Source of the DNA: SAR202 cluster bacterium | GTDB taxonomy: Bacteria; Chloroflexota; Dehalococcoidia; Lucifugimonadales; UBA2962 | Length of the DNA stretch: 64,000 nucleotides | Direction of reading: 5' to 3' | Assembly: GCA_022447925.1 (NCBI GenBank) | Contig: JAKUTS010000003.1 | Location: 1 to 64,000, forward strand | Shown here: one piece after another, positions 55,184-64,000 of the stretch | Layout: each line of letters opens with the position of its first letter | How positions within the stretch are numbered: position 1 is the stretch's first letter | Program-made: the position numbers and the translations under genes | The notes under the pieces: model-generated | What the model was told of the DNA's origin: nothing | Databases searched by the model: none | The model's input: only the letters and a program-made list of their open reading frames with translations

Positions 55184-56419
55184 TTGCACGATGAAATTAT
55201 AAGATTAATGTTTCAGCTTGCCATCATTTTGGCTGCAGCCAAAATTGGAGGTGAGATATCTGAGCGTTATTTGAAGATCCCATCTGTTTTAGGTGAACTT
55301 GCTGCAGGTATATTAATTGGCCCGTTTGCCTTAGGCGCCATCGATATTTGGAGTTATGGTCCAATGTTTCCACTAGATCATTCCTCAAGTTCACACAGCG
55401 TTCCTGTGTCTCAAAGTATGTGGTCGATTGCTCAAATTGGCTCAGTGGTCTTGTTGTTTGGTGCTGGTCTAGAGACAGATCTACGGCAGTTTATGAGATA
55501 TGCAAAACCTGCATTAATTGTAGCTATTGGTGGAGTTATCATTCCGTTTGCATTGGGAGCGGCCGTTACGGTTTTGTTTGGATTTGCTGATGGATTCAGT
55601 GACCCTAAAGCGCTTTTCATGGGCACTATTTTGACTGCTACTTCAATCGGTATATCCGTCAGAGTATTGGGAGACATGCGCGTTTTAGATACCCCGGAAG
55701 GAATAACAACTCTGGCAGCAGCAGTAGTCGATGATATTTTAGGCATCCTAGTCTTGACAGTCGTAATTGGAATACATTTAACTGGAGGGTTTTCTGCATC
55801 GTCAGTCGGTATAGTGGCTCTAAAAACCATAGGATTTTGGTTGGTTTTGACAGGATTAGGTTTACTCTTGTCAAAACATATTTCCAGATTTTTTGACCGT
55901 TTCAGAGTTTCAGGAGCTGCGTTGGCATTATCTTTAGCCTTAGCTTTCTTGGCCGCGGCATTAGCCGAAAGTTTCGGATTGGCAATGATTATAGGCGCTT
56001 TCTCAATAGGCTTAGCTTTATCTGGAACTCCTCTGGCTCATCGTTTAGAAGATCCATTACGTGGTGTATACAATGCTCTAGTACCTGTATTTTTTGTAGT
56101 AATGGGAATGATGGTTGATGTAACTCAACTTGGTGATGTTTGGGTGTTTGGACTTGTCGTAAGTGTATTAGCAGCCGTTGGCAAAATAGCTGGCTCAGGA
56201 TTGCCTTCTCTAATGTGTAAGTTCAGCAGAGCGGAATCTTGGAGAATTGGAGTGGGTATGATGCCAAGAGGTGAAGTTGCACTAATAATGGGTGGAGTAG
56301 CATTTGGTCAGGGCTTGATAGGCCAGGACTTATTTAGTGTATGTATTATTATGACAATAATTACTACATTATTGGCTCCCTTAATTTTGGTTAGATCATT
56401 TAAAAATAAATCTACATAA
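55184..56419 (+). CDS. CPA2-type cation:proton antiporter
   Basis: 411 residues, about 12 membrane helices, monovalent cation:proton antiporter-2 family (KefB/NapA-like). Family features: PSVLGELAAGILIGPFALG near 32-50, and the DD-type ion site region AAAVVDDILGILVLTV near 180-195, with two adjacent Asp. No C-terminal TrkA-N or RCK domain, so regulation by nucleotides is unlikely. Likely start TTG 55184; ATG 55208 is eight codons on. Exchanges Na+ or K+ for H+; the ion is not certain. Confidence 0.9.
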   Translation: MHDEIIRLMFQLAIILAAAKIGGEISERYLKIPSVLGELAAGILIGPFALGAIDIWSYGPMFPLDHSSSSHSVPVSQSMWSIAQIGSVVLLFGAGLETDLRQFMRYAKPALIVAIGGVIIPFALGAAVTVLFGFADGFSDPKALFMGTILTATSIGISVRVLGDMRVLDTPEGITTLAAAVVDDILGILVLTVVIGIHLTGGFSASSVGIVALKTIGFWLVLTGLGLLLSKHISRFFDRFRVSGAALALSLALAFLAAALAESFGLAMIIGAFSIGLALSGTPLAHRLEDPLRGVYNALVPVFFVVMGMMVDVTQLGDVWVFGLVVSVLAAVGKIAGSGLPSLMCKFSRAESWRIGVGMMPRGEVALIMGGVAFGQGLIGQDLFSVCIIMTIITTLLAPLILVRSFKNKST

Positions 56420-56476
56420 ATGAAAAGTCATGAAGATATAAACAAAGGCAAATTTGTTTTAGTAAAGGAGATATAG

Positions 56477-56863
56477 ATGCAAGATACATATGAAGTTGTT
56501 GTTACTCAAGCTGGCAAAACCATGTTTCAAGAGGCTTTCTACAATTACATGGCTTTATTGGGTTTTGCTCATATGAGCATCGGCGGACGTCTCGGCGGTT
56601 TAACTTCATATGATTTTACATCGGATTCTGGAACCGTGAGCCTGGATATAACTAATGTAGACCAAAGCCATTTCAAGCTAACAGTACATTCAACAAATAT
56701 TTCTGTACAACCACTTGTTTTGGATGCACTCACTGAAGGTGTTGCTGATTTCCTTGAGCCATTTTATGACAATTTAGATGTAGATTCTGCGGGGTCAAAA
56801 CTAAGGAGTCTTATATCTCAGCTTCGCGACTCTTTCGAACAAACAATCAACATACTAAAATAA
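56477..56863 (+). CDS. Unknown 128-residue protein
   Basis: 128 residues, soluble, no family recognised. It opens with a strand-rich half (SIGGRLGGLTSYDFTSDSGTVSLDIT) and ends with helices (DSAGSKLRSLISQLRDSFEQTINIL). A strong AAAGGAGATATAG ribosome-binding site precedes the ATG. It follows the antiporter by 57 bases and precedes tRNA-Arg by 15; co-transcription with the antiporter is likely. A short adaptor or ligand-binding protein is possible, but this is a guess. Confidence 0.7.
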   Translation: MQDTYEVVVTQAGKTMFQEAFYNYMALLGFAHMSIGGRLGGLTSYDFTSDSGTVSLDITNVDQSHFKLTVHSTNISVQPLVLDALTEGVADFLEPFYDNLDVDSAGSKLRSLISQLRDSFEQTINILK

Positions 56864-56878
56864 AAGAATCCGTTCATA

Positions 56879-56951
56879 GCCCCCGTAGCTCAGAGGATAG
56901 AGCACAGGTTTCCTAAACCTGGTGTCGTGCGTTCGAATCGCACCGGGGGCG
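56879..56951 (+). tRNA. tRNA-Arg (anticodon CCT)
   Basis: Acceptor GCCCCCG (56879-56885) with CGGGGGC (56944-56950); D stem GCTC/GAGC; anticodon stem CAGGT/ACCTG with loop TTCCTAA, anticodon CCT at 56912-56914, reading AGG; T stem GTGCG/CGCAC with loop TTCGAAT. Discriminator G, 3' CCA not encoded, unlike tRNA-Pro in this window. Confidence 0.97.
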
Positions 56952-57016
56952 CGTTTATTCTTCACATACTAAGTAGTTTTTATTAAAATCGTTGCAATCA
57001 ATAAGGAAATACATTT

Positions 57017-57196
57017 ATGGGGCGCGGAACTTGGTATTATGAGGGGCATCCTCCAACTTGCACTTGTGTCAAATGCAGTACAGAAAGATCTAAAGATTCA
57101 TTGACCGATCAGGTGGTTAGATTTTTGTTGGACAAATCGATTATGATGCCGGTTCGATATGTTAGGTTTGTTTTAAGAGCTTTACGTATTATTTAA
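57017..57196 (+). CDS. 59-residue Cys-rich small protein
   Basis: 59 residues, ATG 57017 after AAGGAAAT, stop TAA at 57194. N-terminus GTWYYEGHPPTCTCVKCS has a CxCxxC knot with a His nearby, which could bind zinc or iron; the C-terminal half (DQVVRFLLDKSIMM...VRYVRFVLRALRII) is a basic, hydrophobic helix that may lie on a membrane or nucleic acid. I know of no family. It sits between tRNA-Arg and phoU, convergent with phoU (29-base gap). Coding is supported by the clear ribosome-binding site, the organised composition and the motif. Confidence 0.7.
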   Translation: MGRGTWYYEGHPPTCTCVKCSTERSKDSLTDQVVRFLLDKSIMMPVRYVRFVLRALRII

Positions 57197-57225
57197 CTCG
57201 GATATCATCAAATATGATGAATATA

Positions 57226-57885
57226 CTACCTATCAGAAATATCCCATTTTTTTCCAGTGACCATGAATATCGTTCTTTCTGATATATTTGTAGCCCGATC
57301 TGCTATTCTTTCAAGATCATGAGCTACCCATAATAAATAGGTAGCACGTTGGATATTCTTTGGATTTTCAATCATCATCAGCACCAACTCACGATATATT
57401 TGATTGTATAGAGCATCTACATCATCATCCATCAATATAACCTGTTTAGCTCCTTCTACGTCTCTTGATACAAGAGTTTCTAAACTTAATCGGAGCATGT
57501 TGCTCGCTAAATCTCCTATTCTTGGTATATCAATTAATGGTTTAAGCAGAGCCTCTTCTCCGATTCTTGAACTGATTTTGGCTATTCCTTCTGCATAATC
57601 CCCCATTCTTTCTAACTCGCTCGAAACTAGTAAAAGAGTCACTATTGTTCGAAGATCTCCAGCAAGAGGTTGCTGAGTTGCCATTAAATCAATGCAAGTC
57701 TCCTCTATTTCCACAGCTTTATCGTCAATTGCATCATCATCTGTAATCACTTCTTGCGAGAGTTTGAGATCACGGGTTTTCAACGCATCTAGTGATAAAA
57801 GTACCGATTTCTGAACCATGCTACCTAACGATAAAAGTTCGTCCATTAAGGTGTTAAGTTCTCTATCAAAATCTGTTCTAGCCAT
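57226..57885 (-). CDS. phoU: Phosphate transport regulator PhoU
   Basis: 219 residues of two three-helix PhoU repeats, each with the E-x-x-D metal-binding pattern (VEIEETCIDLMATQQPLAGDLRTI and the C-terminal LERIADRATNISE). PhoU links PstB to the PhoR kinase so that the regulon is off when phosphate is plentiful. It lies 25 bases after pstB in the pst operon, ending the transcript. Confidence 0.95.
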   Translation of the reverse strand: MARTDFDRELNTLMDELLSLGSMVQKSVLLSLDALKTRDLKLSQEVITDDDAIDDKAVEIEETCIDLMATQQPLAGDLRTIVTLLLVSSELERMGDYAEGIAKISSRIGEEALLKPLIDIPRIGDLASNMLRLSLETLVSRDVEGAKQVILMDDDVDALYNQIYRELVLMMIENPKNIQRATYLLWVAHDLERIADRATNISERTIFMVTGKKWDISDR

Positions 57886-57910
57886 TGTATTGTCCTTTAA
57901 TAAAGGTAAA

Positions 57911-58717
57911 TTAACTAAATCGACCTGTTATGTATGCTTCTGTTCTTTCTTCTGTTGGGTTAGTAAAGATTTGTTGTGTGTCTCCAGTTTCTACCAGATA
58001 TCCGGCACGATCATCTCCGACCATGAGGAAAGCTGTTTCATCAGATACTCTTGCTGCCTGTTGCATGTTATGAGTGACGATAATTATTGTATATTTTGAA
58101 ATCAATTCGCGAATTAGCTCTTCGATTGCTAGAGTAGCAATTGGATCTAGTGCCGAACATGGCTCATCCATCAGAACAATGTCAGGTTCAATAGCGAGAG
58201 CTCTAGCTATACATAATCGTTGTTGCTGACCACCGGATAAAGTTAGACCACTATCTTTTAATCGATCTTTAACCTCGTCCCATAGGGCAGCCTGTTTTAG
58301 TGATTTTTCCACAGCTTCTTCAATATCACCTTGATATCCATTGATCCTAAGTCCAAAAGCAACGTTATCATATATTGATTTTGGAAAAGGATTTGGTTTC
58401 TGGAACACCATTCCAATAGAGGATCGTATTTCTGTTGCGTCAACTCCTGAGGAATATAGGTCTATGCCGTTATAAACAACTTCACCTTCCACTGAGGCAG
58501 ATAATACAAGATCATTCATTCGATTGAAGCATCTTAATAAAGTGCTTTTGCCGCAGCCTGATGGACCTATCAAAGATAAAACCTTATTCTTTTTGACGCT
58601 CAAGTTAACGTCTTTTACTGCTCTAAAATTGCCGTAATAAACGTTCAAATTCCGAGCACTTATAATGGTGTCTTCTTTGGATGGTTTTAGATTTGTATTT
58701 GTTATTTCATTTTTCAT
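57911..58717 (-). CDS. pstB: Phosphate ABC importer ATPase PstB
   Basis: 268 residues. Walker [10 protein letters not shown], signature [16 protein letters not shown], Walker [14 protein letters not shown], and the His-switch [13 protein letters not shown]; the acidic [12 protein letters not shown] near 80 is typical of PstB. Powers phosphate uptake through PstA and PstC, and relays phosphate status to PhoU. Starts 2 bases after the pstA stop. Confidence 0.97.
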   Translation of the reverse strand: MKNEITNTNLKPSKEDTIISARNLNVYYGNFRAVKDVNLSVKKNKVLSLIGPSGCGKSTLLRCFNRMNDLVLSASVEGEVVYNGIDLYSSGVDATEIRSSIGMVFQKPNPFPKSIYDNVAFGLRINGYQGDIEEAVEKSLKQAALWDEVKDRLKDSGLTLSGGQQQRLCIARALAIEPDIVLMDEPCSALDPIATLAIEELIRELISKYTIIIVTHNMQQAARVSDETAFLMVGDDRAGYLVETGDTQQIFTNPTEERTEAYITGRFS

Positions 58718-58719
58718 AT

Positions 58720-59610
58720 TTATTCTTCCGATTGTTTTTGGTATCGATTTCTTAAATATATTGCTATTGAGTTCATTCCAAGCAGTATAAGTAATAAAAT
58801 GATTATGCCTGCCGCGGCCAGACCTCGAAATTCATCTTGAGGTCGAGACACCCAGTTGAAAATTTGAATTGGCATTACAGTGAATCTAGATAATGGGTTA
58901 GTTGGAATGAATGTTAGGTAAACTAAGGCGCTAATAGCGATAATGGGAGCCGCCTCACCGATTGCCCTCGACAATGCTAAAATCACTCCGGTTAAAATGC
59001 TTGGCATAGCTGATGGTAGTACGACGCTTTTTTGAGTTTCCCATTTAGTTGCCCCTAGGGCATATGAAGCTTGACGATATGAATCTGGCACAGCCTTAAT
59101 TGCTTCTCGAGATGCTAGTATAACGATTGGTAGTACTAATAAGGCTAGAGTTAGAGCGCCAGCTAAAACTGCTCGTCCGATTGACATCCATTGTACAAAC
59201 AGCGCAAGTCCAAGAAGGCCATACACAATAGACGGAACGCCAGCCAAATTAGATATATTTATTTCGATAATTTGAGTGAACCAGTTTTTAGGAGAATATT
59301 CTTCTAAATATACTGCTGCACCTATTCCAATTGGCACGGTGAAAACTCCCGTTAATGCTATAGTCCAAATTGTTCCAAAAATCGCTGATTTCATTCCCGC
59401 TAATTCTGGATGTCTGGAAGGGAAATTAGTGATGAAATGCCAGCTTAACCAGTCCACACCATCAAATAGGATTCTAATTAATAAGACTAGCAGGCCGGCA
59501 ATTCCAATCAAAACACATGATAGCAACAAGAAATATATGATTTGGCCAAATCTTTTGCGCCTTTCCAGGTTTGAATTAAATTGGGATTGTTCAATTGGAA
59601 TCTTATTCAT
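58720..59610 (-). CDS. pstA: Phosphate ABC importer permease PstA
   Basis: 296 residues, six membrane helices, with the permease EAA loop ([17 protein letters not shown]...) and [15 protein letters not shown] typical of PstA. It overlaps pstC by 8 bases, which implies translational coupling and equal synthesis of the two permeases. Confidence 0.95.
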   Translation of the reverse strand: MNKIPIEQSQFNSNLERRKRFGQIIYFLLLSCVLIGIAGLLVLLIRILFDGVDWLSWHFITNFPSRHPELAGMKSAIFGTIWTIALTGVFTVPIGIGAAVYLEEYSPKNWFTQIIEINISNLAGVPSIVYGLLGLALFVQWMSIGRAVLAGALTLALLVLPIVILASREAIKAVPDSYRQASYALGATKWETQKSVVLPSAMPSILTGVILALSRAIGEAAPIIAISALVYLTFIPTNPLSRFTVMPIQIFNWVSRPQDEFRGLAAAGIIILLLILLGMNSIAIYLRNRYQKQSEE

Positions 59611-60535
59611 ATTTTTGTTGCCATTTCTTCACTACCAAACTGCCAATTAAATTCATTATCAAAGTAATACAAAACAGTAAAAGTCCAACTGCAAATATTG
59701 TGTTATATTCTAAAGATCCAAATGGCGCCTCCCCGAGGCTAAGTTGCACAATATACGCGGTCATGGTTTGGATACTCTCTATAGGATTAGCTGTTAATCT
59801 AGGAGTTGCTCCAGCCGCGATTGTTACTAACATGGTTTCACCGATTGCTCTTGAGATAGCTAATATGAAAGAAGCTATTATTCCGGATAATGCTGCGGGA
59901 ACTACTACACGGAGTGCAACTTCGAATTTTGTTGCTCCAAGTGCATAAGCCCCGTTTCGTAGAGATCTAGGAACAGACATCATCGCATCTTCGCTCAATG
60001 ACGAGACCATGGGTATGATCATGATTCCCATCACTAAGCCTGCGCTAAGCGCATTAAATACGATCATATTAGGAATGATTTCTTGAAGATATGGAGTTAC
60101 AAAGGTTAGGGCGAAGTACCCATATACGATTGTAGGTACTCCTGCTAATATTTCTAAAATTGGCTTAACTATGCGCCGCACACGATCGGCTGCATATTCA
60201 GATAAATAGATCGCCGCTCCAAGCCCGACTGGAGCAGCAAAAAGTATTGCGATGACTGAAACCAACATCGTTCCACCGACAAGCGGTAAAACTCCGTGAG
60301 CTCTAGGTTTTAAAATTGGAGACCATCGGGTACCTGTAAGGAATTCCCAAAGTGAAACTTCCATAAAGAAGTTCCATCCTTGAATGACCAAGCTAACAAC
60401 TATACCAATAGTTGTAGCGATAGAAACTAGGGCGCATGCTAGCAAGATCCATTTGATAGCTTTCCCTTCTATATAGGATCTAGGGCTGCGTTTATAAAGT
60501 TCTGATCTAAGGCCGATGTTTTTATTTTTATTCAA
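59603..60535 (-). CDS. pstC: Phosphate ABC importer permease PstC
   Basis: 310 residues, six membrane helices, with a cytoplasmic N-terminus (RSPRSYIEG...) and EAA loop [19 protein letters not shown]. First gene of the operon read from the Pho-box array. No pstS precedes it: the upstream gene is phoR and the spacer is 183 bases, so the phosphate-binding protein must be encoded elsewhere or replaced. Confidence 0.95.
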   Translation of the reverse strand: MNKNKNIGLRSELYKRSPRSYIEGKAIKWILLACALVSIATTIGIVVSLVIQGWNFFMEVSLWEFLTGTRWSPILKPRAHGVLPLVGGTMLVSVIAILFAAPVGLGAAIYLSEYAADRVRRIVKPILEILAGVPTIVYGYFALTFVTPYLQEIIPNMIVFNALSAGLVMGIMIIPMVSSLSEDAMMSVPRSLRNGAYALGATKFEVALRVVVPAALSGIIASFILAISRAIGETMLVTIAAGATPRLTANPIESIQTMTAYIVQLSLGEAPFGSLEYNTIFAVGLLLFCITLIMNLIGSLVVKKWQQKYE

Positions 60536-60647
60536 CTAATTTAACTAGTTCAGATGATCATAATTTTTTAAAAATGTACAAGTGTATGTTTTGAATATCG
60601 TAAAAATTAATTGACTATCTTTTTGTTTCATCTGACTATCGTTAGAG

Positions 60648-60710
60648 ACTATATCTACTTTCTATGTAGTCGTTTAATAATGAATTAAATTTTTGTTAAC
60701 AGAGTGTTAA
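60648..60710 (-). promoter_or_regulatory. Four-repeat Pho-box array and pst promoter
   Basis: Read on the minus strand, four hexamers start exactly every 11 bases: TTAACA (60710-60705), TTAACA (60699-60694), TTAATT (60688-60683) and TTAAAC (60677-60672). This is the tandem PhoP-box layout known from Bacillus (TTAACA-type repeats, 5-base spacers). A -10-like TATAGT follows at 60653-60648, 18 bases on, so the array would occupy the -30 to -70 region of a pstC promoter, bound by phosphorylated PhoB/PhoP. Repeats are seen directly; regulation is inferred. Confidence 0.75.
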
Positions 60711-60718
60711 AAACCTAT

Positions 60719-62104
60719 TTAATTTCTAGGTAGTTTGAAAGAAAATCTAGACCCTGAGCCCAGTTTACTTTCAACCGATAGAGATCCTTTATGCGCCATT
60801 ACAATATGTTTGGCTATTGCTAAGCCTAGACCGGTTCCTGTTCCTGTTCTTGAAGGATCAACCTTGTAAAATCTTTCAAAGACATGTTTTTGATCTTCCA
60901 AGTCAATTCCAGGTCCATCATCCGCAACCGTAACCTCAACCAGGCCTTCAATTTGCGATGTTGTAATAATTATCGAACCGTTATCAGGTGTAAATCTAAT
61001 AGCATTATCCAAAAGATTTATAATTACCTGAATTATCTTCCTCTTATCTGCTAAAACATCTAAATCAACACAGGGATTAGGGCAAGATACAGCAATATGT
61101 TTTTCTTTGGCTTTGTGCTCTAGACTCCTTGCCACATTAACAATTAAGTCGTTTATATTTATTGTTTCTATGTTCATATGAGCGCTACCGCTCTCTAAAG
61201 TGGACAACTCTAAGAGTTCACTAACAAGTTGATTCATTCGGTCTATATCTGTATTTATTCTTGATAGATAATCTTTAGATATATCTCTGTCATCAATTGC
61301 GCCACCTATAAGGGTCTCGATTAAAGCTTTTACAGATGCAAGCGGACTCCGAAGTTCGTGGCTAACATTACTTACAAATTCTCGGCGAGTGTTTTCGATA
61401 TTTTGATATTCTGTAATATTCCTTAAAGTGACTAGAACACCTTCAGAGCCCAGGTGTTTTATAGGTGTGGCTATAGTATTCACAATAATTCTGTCTGGTT
61501 GAAGCAAGATATCTTGACTAAGAGTTTCGGCATGCCTAATTGTGTTCAAAATCATGGTTCGTAATTCATGATCCCATATATGCCCCAGAGATTCATAATT
61601 CTTTGACTTAGCTAATTTGCTAGGTTCGTCTAAACCAACCCCGAGCAATTTTTGTGCTGCAGGATTCATTAAAATTATTTTGGCTTCAGAGTCAGCAACT
61701 ATGACTCCATCATTCATTGTTTCTAGTACTGCCGATAGCGTGAATCTTTCACTTTCTAATTCTCGTAAATTATTCCTCATGGTTTTAGCCATTACATTAA
61801 ATGAACTAGCAAAATTTTTTCTATCTTCATCTCCTTGAGTTGGAAATTGATAGTCTAAATTTCCTCCGGCTATCGAGCGCGCACCTTCAGAAAAATCGTT
61901 AATAATTGTTGATGTTTTAGTTCGAATTATTACGCCGATTATTGAGGATGAAATAATGATTATGATACCGGAAATAATTGTTGCTAAAACTACGTGTGCA
62001 TCTTTAGAGTTGATTATGTAAGCAACTAGACCAACCAAAATGATTGTGATCAAGATGGTATATGAAACAATCCACTGCCATTGTAAAAATTTAGGTATAT
62101 TCAC
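60719..62104 (-). CDS. phoR: Sensor histidine kinase PhoR-like
   Basis: 461 residues. Two N-terminal membrane helices (about 11-30 and 36-58) with almost no outer loop, then a HAMP-like linker, a PAS domain (about 125-240), HisKA with the phospho-His in VSNVSHELRSPLAS, and HATPase_c (DNAIRFTPDNG, DDGPGIDL, GTGLGLAI). Senses phosphate status, most likely through the Pst/PhoU complex rather than an outside ligand, given the missing outer domain. Overlaps phoB by 4 bases. Confidence 0.93.
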   Translation of the reverse strand: MNIPKFLQWQWIVSYTILITIILVGLVAYIINSKDAHVVLATIISGIIIIISSSIIGVIIRTKTSTIINDFSEGARSIAGGNLDYQFPTQGDEDRKNFASSFNVMAKTMRNNLRELESERFTLSAVLETMNDGVIVADSEAKIILMNPAAQKLLGVGLDEPSKLAKSKNYESLGHIWDHELRTMILNTIRHAETLSQDILLQPDRIIVNTIATPIKHLGSEGVLVTLRNITEYQNIENTRREFVSNVSHELRSPLASVKALIETLIGGAIDDRDISKDYLSRINTDIDRMNQLVSELLELSTLESGSAHMNIETININDLIVNVARSLEHKAKEKHIAVSCPNPCVDLDVLADKRKIIQVIINLLDNAIRFTPDNGSIIITTSQIEGLVEVTVADDGPGIDLEDQKHVFERFYKVDPSRTGTGTGLGLAIAKHIVMAHKGSLSVESKLGSGSRFSFKLPRN

Positions 62105-62814
62105 CCGTCAAACCGATATCCTATGCCTCTCACAGTAACTATTCTCAGAGGTTTTTCTGGGTTCGTTTCTAATTTTTGTCTGAGCCAACTTATATGGACA
62201 TCTACTGTTCGAGTGTCTCCAATGTAATCATGGCCCCATAAAGCCTCAAGAATTTGGAGCCTTGTTAAGGCCTTTCCTTTGTTACGCATAAAAAACGTTA
62301 GTAAATTGAACTCCCTTGGACGTAAATTGAGTTGAACATCGTTTAGTTTGGCTGTGTAGCTGTATGTATCGACTACTAAGTTTCCAAAATTTAAAATGTC
62401 GGTGGCGTTTGCTTTTGTGGTGCCATTTTTAGAGCTCGAATGACGTAATTGTACTTTTATTCTTGCTATTAATTCACGCATGCTAAAAGGTTTCGTGATG
62501 TAATCATCTGCACCAAGTTCAAGACCTAATACCTTGTCGATTTCTTCCGTTTTGGCTGTAAGCATTATTATTGGGACATTATTTTCTTCTCTGATCCTTT
62601 TGCATACTGTGAGCCCATCCATTCCTGGAAGCATTATGTCGAGTAAAATCAGATCTGGGCTATGATTTTGGGCTAGGGTTAAAGCTAGATCTCCATCATC
62701 TGCCAGAATAAGACGGTAGTTTTCTTTTTCAAGGCTATATCTAAGAGCTTCTTGAATATTTGGATCGTCTTCAACCACTAGGATAGTCTTTGGATCTTTT
62801 TCGCGATCACTCAT
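62101..62814 (-). CDS. phoB: Response regulator PhoB/PhoP-like
   Basis: 237 residues. Receiver domain with phospho-acceptor Asp in LILLDIMLPG, VVEDDPN acidic pocket and TAKTEEIDKVLGLELGADDYITKPF, then an OmpR-type winged-helix DNA-binding domain (LRPREFNLLTFFMRNKGKALTR, RTVDVHISWLRQKLE). Probably the protein that binds the 60648-60710 array. Its start overlaps the end of the FtsX-type permease gene by 8 bases, so phoB and phoR are co-transcribed with that gene. Confidence 0.95.
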   Translation of the reverse strand: MSDREKDPKTILVVEDDPNIQEALRYSLEKENYRLILADDGDLALTLAQNHSPDLILLDIMLPGMDGLTVCKRIREENNVPIIMLTAKTEEIDKVLGLELGADDYITKPFSMRELIARIKVQLRHSSSKNGTTKANATDILNFGNLVVDTYSYTAKLNDVQLNLRPREFNLLTFFMRNKGKALTRLQILEALWGHDYIGDTRTVDVHISWLRQKLETNPEKPLRIVTVRGIGYRFDG

Positions 62815-64000
62815 ACCTTAATGCCTCAGCAGGTGACACCTCTGATGCTTGAAGCGCAGGAATTAAAGTTGTTAATAATGACATTAAGTAAGCTCCAATC
62901 CCAATCAAAGCGAACTTTACCCAGGGGATGATTGTTTTTATGTCTGGGTCTGCTGAGTCTCTTATGTCAGCCATTACATTGATTCCCGTAACTATTCCCA
63001 AAATTATTCCGATCAATATGCCCATTATACCTATAAAAGAAGATTCTCCAATAAACGTCAGTAATACGTTGCGTTTTGAAAAACCTATTGCCCGCATTAC
63101 ACCGATTGCATGTCTTCTTTCTACTACAGCTCTAGCACTAATAACGCCTAAGGATACAATTCCCACAACTAGACCAAGCAACATGAATCCAGTTAAAAGA
63201 TCAAAGAAAGATCTTTGTTGGCTTTGCAGCTCTATCAATGTTTCTTCTAAATCGAGAGTTTGAATGGCATGTTCAAATAATCCTGACTCTATTGCTACAG
63301 ACGGATCAGGGTAGCCTTCTTCAACTCTGAACAAATATCTAGTTGCATCTGAATTTATTCCAGTTTTATCAAATAGGAATTCTTGGCTTGTAAATATGCC
63401 GCTTGGTAATATAGGGCCATTATCCGTGAATTGATCGAGCACGCCTATAACTGTTACTTCATATTCGCTGCCACTTTCTAAATCCCTGATAGTCACTTTG
63501 ACTTCGTTCATAAAATCATTTTCAATAAATAATTCTTCAACATCTAGAGTTAGGTTGTCGTTTTCAGAATCAAAAGCAAAGCTATTTTTTGTTGGTATCA
63601 TTCCTGAATCTACGACTGCAAGTCCAGGGTTATTTTTTAAATCTTCCCACACAGCTTTTGAATCAAATCCATTTTCAGTAATATATTTTTCCGTTGCTAA
63701 ACTTATTCTAAATTTATTAGATTCCATGAAACCATTATCTACACCAGTGATGTTTGTAGTTATAAAGTCGGTTTGATTCGAATCTACTACCAAACCTTCT
63801 GTGTCCCTAACGGTTCTGAAAGTACTGACCTCCGTGATAAACGAAAGTTCTTCGGTGCTATCGATTTTCTCCTCGATATTTTTAATTGGGTTTAAATCAC
63901 TTAAAACATATCCCACTGTGTCGTATCCGCCGGCAAACCTTTCTCTATCATTTAAAAGGTTATTAAAACCTTCAATTACCATAGAGTTAACCAGAACTGC
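62807..64000 (-). CDS. FtsX/MacB-type ABC permease, 5' end outside window
   Basis: C-terminal 397 residues of a permease of the FtsX/MacB type; the frame stays open to the right window edge, so the N-terminus is missing and no start is assigned. An outer domain (about the first 250 visible residues) is followed by three membrane helices with the FtsX signature ERRHAIGVMRAIGFSKRNV between the first two. Such proteins move lipids, antimicrobials or signal to cell-wall enzymes. Being fused by an 8-base overlap to phoB is unusual for this family. Confidence 0.85.
   Translation of the reverse strand, partial: AVLVNSMVIEGFNNLLNDRERFAGGYDTVGYVLSDLNPIKNIEEKIDSTEELSFITEVSTFRTVRDTEGLVVDSNQTDFITTNITGVDNGFMESNKFRISLATEKYITENGFDSKAVWEDLKNNPGLAVVDSGMIPTKNSFAFDSENDNLTLDVEELFIENDFMNEVKVTIRDLESGSEYEVTVIGVLDQFTDNGPILPSGIFTSQEFLFDKTGINSDATRYLFRVEEGYPDPSVAIESGLFEHAIQTLDLEETLIELQSQQRSFFDLLTGFMLLGLVVGIVSLGVISARAVVERRHAIGVMRAIGFSKRNVLLTFIGESSFIGIMGILIGIILGIVTGINVMADIRDSADPDIKTIIPWVKFALIGIGAYLMSLLTTLIPALQASEVSPAEALRYE

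Noticed and set aside
60613-60652. Repeated GACTATC motif in the pstC leader (60613, 60634, partial at 60647)
   Set aside because: Spacings of 21 and 13 bases are irregular, and the Pho-box array upstream explains regulation better.
1-64000. CRISPR arrays, insertion sequences, prophage genes
   Set aside because: I saw no regularly spaced direct repeats, transposase, integrase or phage structural genes.

Overview
The window is about 64 kb of AT-rich bacterial chromosome. It is densely coded, with no insertion sequence, prophage or CRISPR array that I can see. The gene content fits a free-living, probably marine Chloroflexota of the Dehalococcoidia/SAR202 type. This rests on a catabolic mix of CaiB-type CoA transferase, GMC oxidase, phosphotriesterase-like, penicillin-acylase-like and CocE-like hydrolases, on likely F420-using proteins, on an inositol lipid pathway, and on a Gram-positive-like phosphate regulon. 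That taxonomic call is an inference from gene families, not from a marker phylogeny.

Layout. (1) 1-6.1 kb: the 5' part of glyA, then a FemAB/GNAT-like transferase, an MshA-like glycosyltransferase, a tandem-GNAT MshD-like protein, an LmbE-type deacetylase and a PHP-type phosphatase. Together these resemble most steps of mycothiol synthesis. (2) 6.1-14.3 kb, minus strand: a PPOX-type flavin/F420 protein, tmk, an R3H/SpoIIIAA-like ATPase, an unknown protein, pdxT, pdxS, gap, eno and a LOG-like protein. (3) 14.4-23.8 kb: an SDR, then the recO, recR, ybaB, dnaX and ybeY block, hflC and hflK, two unknown proteins, ylxP (DUF503) and tRNA-Pro(GGG). (4) 23.9-31 kb: two flavoenzymes, two secreted proteins of unknown role, a Ddn-like protein, a small membrane protein and a kelch-like lipoprotein. 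(5) 31.2-36.5 kb: a plus-strand operon of three different hydrolases. (6) 36.5-43.4 kb: a HEXXH lipoprotein, a small conserved protein, prfB with its programmed +1 frameshift, and an oligopeptide-type ABC importer without ATPases. (7) 43.4-50.2 kb, minus strand: ino1, a PimA-like glycosyltransferase, a CDP-alcohol phosphatidyltransferase and a peptidase-MA-like protein, and separately a CoA transferase and a 2-hydroxyacid dehydrogenase. (8) 50.5-57.2 kb: glmU, a CorC/HlyC-type CBS protein, two collagen-like lipoproteins separated by a strong bidirectional terminator, a CPA2 antiporter, tRNA-Arg(CCT) and a 59-residue Cys-rich protein. (9) 57.2-64 kb, minus strand: phoU, pstB, pstA, pstC, a four-repeat Pho-box array, phoR, phoB and the 3' part of an FtsX-type permease.

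Two themes link separate parts of the window. Ino1 makes inositol phosphate, which can feed both the phosphatidylinositol/PimA-like operon and the MshA-like step, and GlmU makes the UDP-GlcNAc that an MshA would need. Secreted and surface proteins recur: three have HEXXH-type zinc-protease motifs, two are collagen-stalked lipoproteins, and two unrelated proteins end in the same kind of C-terminal tail (Gly-Ser-Cys, hydrophobic helix, Arg cluster), which looks like an undescribed or divergent sorting signal.
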